DNA from: MGIIb-O3 sp046710875
GTDB taxonomy: Archaea > Thermoplasmatota > Poseidoniia > Poseidoniales > Thalassarchaeaceae
Direction of reading: 5' to 3'
Length of the DNA: 13,391 bases
Assembly: GCA_046710875.1 (NCBI GenBank)
Contig: JBKEHQ010000034.1
Span: 1-13,391 of the forward strand
This document shows, piece after piece, positions 7,358-11,578 of the stretch. The stretch's first letter is position 1; each line of letters begins with the position of its first letter. The position numbers and the translations under genes were made by a program. The notes beneath the pieces were generated by a model, which was not told the DNA's origin, did not search any database, and saw nothing but the letters and a program-made list of their open reading frames with translations.

Positions 7358-7366
7358 TATTATTAA
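7358..7366 (-). promoter_or_regulatory. TATA box for the eL21 operon
   Basis: The minus strand reads TTAATAATA in the gap between pus10 and eL21. At about 27 nt from the box centre, transcription would start near 7335, giving a leader of roughly 20-25 nt that carries the AGGTGAT site. This is consistent with a promoter for the ribosomal protein/rpoF/ksgA block separate from pus10. Confidence 0.45.
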
Positions 7367-7393
7367 GGACTCGGATTTTGTAAGATACTAATT

Positions 7394-8818
7394 TTATTGA
7401 TTTTCTTCATCATCATGTATCTCATTAACATCTAACCACAAAATTTCACAATCCATTTCTAGTTTCCCAGAAACCGAAGGAATGGTGCGCCCTTCGTCTG
7501 AGTGAACTAGTTCTTTTACATAGGTTCCAGCCTCACATCGGACTTCAAATTGAATTTCATCTCCTTCTATCACTATATTTTCTAAGTTAGTTATTTTTCT
7601 CTTCCTTATTTTGGCAGCCCTTCGATGAGATACTCTCTGAGGTGTTTCTTGATTCAGAACAACTCCGGATAAATCAGAAATATGCTTTGTAACTTCTTCT
7701 TCATTTATTTCTTCAGAAACTTTGAATCTGATTGTATATGATTTTTCAGAACGTGAAGCCTTGATTTTTGCTATTAAAGATTTTTCAGTTCTTTTCAGAC
7801 TATCAACTTCAACTTTACCAAGCGCATTCTCATTAATAGTTTTAACAAGTTCCTCGAGGTCTGGAATTCGAGACATAGGTTTCTTTATTTCTATGATGAA
7901 GGGCCTTCCTTTTCCTAACATTCGTACATCAATATCTTCTCTTCCCATACCATGAAATGATGTATCTACAGCATTAAGAGCCATTCGAATTGGTTCACCT
8001 ACCAAATCTTGTACCGAATCGAGATATTGTAATCCTGATTCATTACAAGATTTACAGCCCCTAGCACGGCCTTTACAAGCCCTACATGGCCATCTGGTTT
8101 GAGGTATTTCACGAGTTAATTTACGATACCGGCCATAGAAATATATTGGACGAACATCTACATCTACTCTAAGGGTGAGCCCGTCTATAAGAACCATTAA
8201 ATCCGGTTTTTCTTTTACAAAATTAACTTCGGAGTCTAATTTTTGAGTAATTTCATTTTGTATTGCATCCACCATAGCAGATTTAAGAGGCCTTGAACCT
8301 GTTGCACCATGCCTAGTTCTGATTTGATCTTCATCATTAATTAGATCTTTAGGGAGGTGTATACCAATCTGCATAGCCGAGTATTCTAAATCTGATATTT
8401 TTTCGATAATTCTATTTACAATATTGTTTACATCGTCAAATAAATTTTCACATAATGGGCATAAATCATTATCAAATGAGTTTTCTAGAGCATTATCTCT
8501 GACATATGCCTCTAATCTTATCTCTTCGCCTGACAGGTTTTTCTTACCTCCGACACGTTCTACACAGTGGTTACAAACACCAATTTTGATAATGTGTGCA
8601 ATACCAAGAGGAGTTGGGCACGGAGGAGAGTTCCAATCTAGAGTCTTTCCTTCGAATTCAAAATCATCTCCATCAAACCACTCTTCATTTTCATTTTCTT
8701 TGAGATTATTGTCATTATCTTCATCGTCTACATTAGCTGAAGAATATCCTGCATTAGAGAAATTATGCCACTCATCATCTTTATCTTCTTCTGAATCCTT
8801 CGGAGTAATTTTGGACAT
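7394..8818 (-). CDS. pus10: tRNA pseudouridine synthase Pus10
   Basis: Makes pseudouridine at positions 54/55 of the T-arm of archaeal tRNAs. From the ATG at 8818 the product is 474 residues. Residues about 5-60 are a very acidic, low-complexity extension not usual in the family. The THUMP-containing half carries zinc-binding CNHC (82-85) and CPLC (120-123). An unusual extra pair, CRAC (245-248) with CKSC (255-258), lies before the catalytic core. The core has SFHGMGREDIDVRMLGKGRP (287-306), with the catalytic Asp within GREDID, and the C-terminal CEAGTYVKELVHSDEGRTIP (428-447). An in-frame ATG at 8860 is rejected because the strong AGGTGAT site lies 3 nt before 8818. Confidence 0.93.
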   Translation of the reverse strand: MSKITPKDSEEDKDDEWHNFSNAGYSSANVDDEDNDNNLKENENEEWFDGDDFEFEGKTLDWNSPPCPTPLGIAHIIKIGVCNHCVERVGGKKNLSGEEIRLEAYVRDNALENSFDNDLCPLCENLFDDVNNIVNRIIEKISDLEYSAMQIGIHLPKDLINDEDQIRTRHGATGSRPLKSAMVDAIQNEITQKLDSEVNFVKEKPDLMVLIDGLTLRVDVDVRPIYFYGRYRKLTREIPQTRWPCRACKGRARGCKSCNESGLQYLDSVQDLVGEPIRMALNAVDTSFHGMGREDIDVRMLGKGRPFIIEIKKPMSRIPDLEELVKTINENALGKVEVDSLKRTEKSLIAKIKASRSEKSYTIRFKVSEEINEEEVTKHISDLSGVVLNQETPQRVSHRRAAKIRKRKITNLENIVIEGDEIQFEVRCEAGTYVKELVHSDEGRTIPSVSGKLEMDCEILWLDVNEIHDDEENQ

Positions 8819-8821
8819 TAT

Positions 8822-8828
8822 ATCACCT
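8822..8828 (-). promoter_or_regulatory. Ribosome binding site that sets the pus10 start
   Basis: AGGTGAT, ATA, then the ATG at 8818, almost identical to the eL21 translation signal (AGGTGATATTATG). As with eL21, the codons over this site would read GDI, giving a false N-terminal extension back to the ATG at 8860. Confidence 0.75.
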
Positions 8829-8898
8829 ATCGAGAAAGGGGCGACCCTATTCTTCGACATTTCGTGGTAGAGTACTTTGCATTTGACTGCTTCGCAAA

Positions 8899-9228
8899 TT
8901 AGATTTCATTTCCAGATTCTTCTGCAATTGATCGGAGATGAGAAAAGGAATGTATGCCACTTGAACAACCTGATGGCCATGTTAATTGGATACCATAATG
9001 TCCAACTGGATCAACACTGGGTTTCTCTATACGCAGTCTAGAAATTTCTTCATGAAATTCCACTATCCTTTGTTCATTCTCTTGCCTTGGCTTACATTTA
9101 GCACATCGGCAACGGAAACGAATTTCTAAATAATCAACTTGAAATGACTTACCATCTTTGAATCTTAGTATACAAGATTCTTCATCACGCTCGATAGTTG
9201 TTAACAGGTTATGGTCCTCCATATCCAT
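8899..9228 (-). CDS. DUF971 family protein
   Basis: A 109-residue protein with the DUF971 (GBBH-like) pattern: an N-terminal strand pair with LRFKDGKSFQVDYLEIR (21-37), the Cys motif CRCAKC (40-45), VGHYGIQLTWPSGCSSG (75-91) and IHSFSHLRSIAE (92-103). In other organisms the domain occurs alone near iron-sulfur assembly genes or fused to gamma-butyrobetaine hydroxylase-type enzymes; its own activity is not established. The Cys cluster suggests metal binding. There is no clear ribosome binding site before the ATG at 9228; a second in-frame ATG lies at 9222. An AT-rich element at about 9258-9269 may be its TATA box. The gene precedes pus10 by 80 nt on the same strand. Confidence 0.85.
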   Translation of the reverse strand: MDMEDHNLLTTIERDEESCILRFKDGKSFQVDYLEIRFRCRCAKCKPRQENEQRIVEFHEEISRLRIEKPSVDPVGHYGIQLTWPSGCSSGIHSFSHLRSIAEESGNEI

Positions 9229-9325
9229 CCATATACATGGGTGTCTTGAATGTACGCTAAATTATTATTCAAATGTATTCATAATTGGAACAGTCTTTGA
9301 TATGTAGAGCGGCCGAAGATTTAGC
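9229..9325. promoter_or_regulatory. Divergent promoter region between DUF971 and the crtB-like gene
   Basis: A 97-nt gap with an AT-rich core at about 9255-9285. On the minus strand AATAATAATTTA (9258-9269) is TATA-like, 30-41 nt before the DUF971 start. On the plus strand TTTGATATG (9297-9305) lies near the -27 position of the ATG at 9326, so a leaderless crtB-like mRNA is possible. No ribosome binding site is evident for either gene. Confidence 0.35.
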
Positions 9326-10333
9326 ATGGTTCTGATTAATAGTGAACCAAAATTATCGAATAATTCCATCGAAGAGGCTTACAGGTATTGTGAAGAAATA
9401 ACACGTAAATCATCAACGTCATTTTTACGATCTTTTAGACATTTGCCGACTGATAAAAGAAGATCTGTTTATGCCGTATATGCATTTTGCAGAAGAGTGG
9501 ATGATATAGTAGATGGAGATTGGTTGCCTAATCTTAATTATTTATCTAATGAGACATCAATGAATCTACAAATGAGATCTGAAGACAGGGCAATATCATT
9601 GGCAATTGAAAAGCAAGAAGAACCAGTAAATGGTGATTTTTCTCATTTACAAAGAGTATTGGCCCTACTTTGGTTTAGAGATAATCTGAATAGAATCAGA
9701 AATAATGAATCGGTTGCCCATCCAATATTTATTGCACTTAAAGATACGATTGGTAATTTTTCAATAAATATTGAATATTTAGAAATGTTAATTGATGGAA
9801 TGGAAGATGATTTATTTCCTACTAATTACAAGACTTTTGAGGAAGTTAGAAGCTATTGTTTCAAAGTTGCTTCAACAGTAGGTTTAGTTTTGATAGAAAT
9901 TTATGGATATTCTAATCCCGATGCAAGGGAACATGCTGAAGAAATGGGTATTTTCCTTCAAATGGTAAATATATTGAGAGATATTCAAGAAGATTACAAA
10001 AAGGGAAGGGTATATCTTCCTACTGAAGAATTAACAAGATTTGGAATAGATTATACTAATTTGGATGATCCGCAGTTACCGCAAAAAGACTCATGGAAAT
10101 CATTTATGCGTCATTATATTTTTAGAACTAAGGTTCATAGGGATAATGCAAAAAGATTAATTCCATTATTGAATGAAGATTCAAGAGTTTCTCCGTCCAT
10201 AATTTGTGCAGTTTACTCCGAAATATTGTCAGAAGCAGAAAACAGACATGGTGATGTTTTGTCAAGAAAGTTAAATCTAGGCTTCATGAAAAAGATTGGT
10301 TTTGCATTTTCACTATTAGGACTTTGGAAATAA
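9326..10333 (+). CDS. crtB: Phytoene/squalene synthase family protein (CrtB-like)
   Basis: Head-to-head prenyl synthase of the all-helical isoprenoid fold; probably joins two geranylgeranyl diphosphates into phytoene. The 335 residues include the first Asp-rich motif in AFCRRVDDIVD (53-63; D59, D60, D63), which binds diphosphate-Mg, and the second in LRDIQEDYKKGRVYLP (217-232; D219, D223). The RG-R-YLP ending favours phytoene synthase over squalene synthase, but specificity is not proven. There is no C-terminal membrane helix of the eukaryotic squalene synthase type. Carotenoid synthesis would fit retinal supply to a rhodopsin in surface-ocean archaea; no desaturase, cyclase or rhodopsin gene lies in the window. 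The gene is monocistronic, convergent with the AIM24 gene. Confidence 0.86.
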   Translation: MVLINSEPKLSNNSIEEAYRYCEEITRKSSTSFLRSFRHLPTDKRRSVYAVYAFCRRVDDIVDGDWLPNLNYLSNETSMNLQMRSEDRAISLAIEKQEEPVNGDFSHLQRVLALLWFRDNLNRIRNNESVAHPIFIALKDTIGNFSINIEYLEMLIDGMEDDLFPTNYKTFEEVRSYCFKVASTVGLVLIEIYGYSNPDAREHAEEMGIFLQMVNILRDIQEDYKKGRVYLPTEELTRFGIDYTNLDDPQLPQKDSWKSFMRHYIFRTKVHRDNAKRLIPLLNEDSRVSPSIICAVYSEILSEAENRHGDVLSRKLNLGFMKKIGFAFSLLGLWK

Positions 10334-10370
10334 ATTCTAATTAAAAAATCAAAATTATTAGTATTTCATT
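10334..10370. terminator. Bidirectional AT-rich terminator between crtB-like and AIM24 genes
   Basis: This 37-nt gap between two convergent genes is nearly all A/T. The minus strand has a run of six T (in GATTTTTTAATT) just past the AIM24 stop; the plus strand has T-rich sequence leading into a run of five T at 10374-10378. Oligo-T tracts on both strands fit archaeal termination for both transcripts. Confidence 0.45.
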
Positions 10371-11063
10371 CTAATTTTTACCTACAAACGGAATCATTCC
10401 AGAGATTGTATCTCCGATAACCCTACTTGCCAGATTGTTGAACTTGCTTGGAATTGGTGAAAGATATACTTTTCCAGTACCTGAAATAATATTGACGAAA
10501 CCTTCTCCTCCTGCCATCTTTGACATCAATCCTTTTCCTAGTAATTCTGTCTTATATTGTAATGAGGCGTCCCTAGCAACTGCGAAGTCACCGTCTACTG
10601 TAATCGTAGTATTTTCTAAATTAATCTCTTGGATAGGGCCTTGAGAATAATATACTAGAGTTCCAGTACCTGAAACAGTAGTTTGCCATATACCTTCTCC
10701 ACCAAAAGCCATTGATTTTAATCCTTTATTTCTCATAATGCCTACTTCAATTCCTTCAGAAGAGCAAATATAAGCTCCTTTATCCAGGACCAGTGAGTCA
10801 CCATTTAATTCCATTATGTGATATTCTCCAAATGTTGGAGGTCCGAAATAGACTTCTCCGGTACCTGTATAGGTTGGCCTAAAGATGGATTCACTGGTTG
10901 CTAAAGATTTCAGAAATCCTCCAAGACTAGGTCTTTTGGTTTGCATTTCTATACTTCCAATCATGTAATGTAGAGCACCAGATTCTGCACGTACAGTGTC
11001 ACCATTTAATGTAACTTTAACCATTCTTAATTCTTCAGAGTCGATAATTTCATAATCAGCCAT
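10371..11063 (-). CDS. AIM24 (TIGR00266/DUF124) family protein
   Basis: A 230-residue, glycine-rich, beta-rich protein of the AIM24 family, a TRAP-like beta-barrel fold present in all domains. Visible marks are repeated strand-turn units with GSGTG-like loops: GALHYMIGSIEM (29-40), YTGTGEVYFGPP (65-76), VSGTGTLVYYS (129-139) and ISGTGKVYLSP (193-203), plus GGEG at 120-123 and 185-188. The three SGTG/TGTG units suggest an internally repeated fold. No signal peptide or membrane helix is seen. The biochemical role is unknown; the mitochondrial homologue affects inner-membrane organisation, which does not transfer directly. The promoter lies 23-32 nt upstream, so the mRNA is leaderless. It is divergent from the Rieske gene. 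Confidence 0.88.
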   Translation of the reverse strand: MADYEIIDSEELRMVKVTLNGDTVRAESGALHYMIGSIEMQTKRPSLGGFLKSLATSESIFRPTYTGTGEVYFGPPTFGEYHIMELNGDSLVLDKGAYICSSEGIEVGIMRNKGLKSMAFGGEGIWQTTVSGTGTLVYYSQGPIQEINLENTTITVDGDFAVARDASLQYKTELLGKGLMSKMAGGEGFVNIISGTGKVYLSPIPSKFNNLASRVIGDTISGMIPFVGKN

Positions 11064-11085
11064 ATATACATTTAAAATAAAAATC

Positions 11086-11095
11086 TTATATTAAA
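11086..11095 (-). promoter_or_regulatory. TATA box for the AIM24 gene
   Basis: The minus strand reads TTTAATATAA, 23-32 nt before the ATG at 11063, with no ribosome binding site between. This is the clearest leaderless promoter in the window and matches the spacing seen at 518-525. Confidence 0.6.
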
Positions 11096-11194
11096 CTATG
11101 CTCTATTATATCTTTTAATTTTAAGATATTTACTGAAGAAAAAGGAAATGTTAAGATAACAGCATTGATATGATATTGATTCTTACTAGTATGC
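11096..11194. promoter_or_regulatory. Remaining AIM24/Rieske intergenic region
   Basis: About 100 nt of AT-rich sequence with no open frame that I would support. A TATA-like stretch on the plus strand (TGATATGATATTGA, about 11168-11181) lies shortly before the Rieske GTG at 11195 and may be its promoter, with a very short leader or none. Confidence 0.3.
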
Positions 11195-11578
11195 GTGAGT
11201 TTACCCTTGGATAGTGATGTATGGCATCGAGTAATTAAATCTGATAAAATAAAATCAGGAAAGAAAAAAATGAAAACTATTGGTTTACGTAGTATCATGA
11301 TCTTGAGAGAAGATGAAGAAATACGTGTAACTGATGCTCTCTGTAGGCATATGGCTTGGCCTTTAGCATATGGAGGAAAGGTGAAAGATGGATGTATAAC
11401 TTGTCCACTTCATCAAACAAAATATGATTTAGATAGCGGAGAAGTAAAGGAATGGTCGCCATTCCCTCTTTTTCCAATGTATGGAAGATTACTTGGTAAA
11501 ATGAGAAGGCCAAGTCCCCTCGCTGTTCACACAGCAAGGGAACTTGACGGTTGGGTTGAAGTCAGATTAAGTAATTAA
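11195..11578 (+). CDS. Small Rieske-type [2Fe-2S] protein
   Basis: A 127-residue stand-alone Rieske domain, like the ferredoxin components of oxygenases or NirD-like proteins. The cluster ligands are C50 and H52 in CRHMAWPL and C70 and H73 in CPLHQTKYDLDSGEV; two Cys and two His, as required. There are no extra disulfide cysteines, which places it with Rieske ferredoxins rather than cytochrome bc proteins. The start is GTG at 11195; the segment from VWHRVIKSDKIKSGK onward matches the first strands of the domain, so the later ATG at 11270 would cut the fold. No signal or membrane segment is seen, so it is probably cytoplasmic. No oxygenase or reductase lies alongside, and the partner is unknown. 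It is convergent with the fasciclin gene, the two ends meeting within 4 nt (11575-11578). Confidence 0.88.
   Translation: MSLPLDSDVWHRVIKSDKIKSGKKKMKTIGLRSIMILREDEEIRVTDALCRHMAWPLAYGGKVKDGCITCPLHQTKYDLDSGEVKEWSPFPLFPMYGRLLGKMRRPSPLAVHTARELDGWVEVRLSN

Noticed and set aside
8819..8860. Longer Pus10 start at 8860
   Set aside because: The added 14 codons cover the ribosome binding site; the ATG at 8818 has ideal spacing.
11270..11578. Shorter Rieske start at the ATG at 11270
   Set aside because: It would remove the WHRVIKSDKIKSGK segment that forms the first strands of the Rieske fold; the GTG at 11195 keeps the fold complete.
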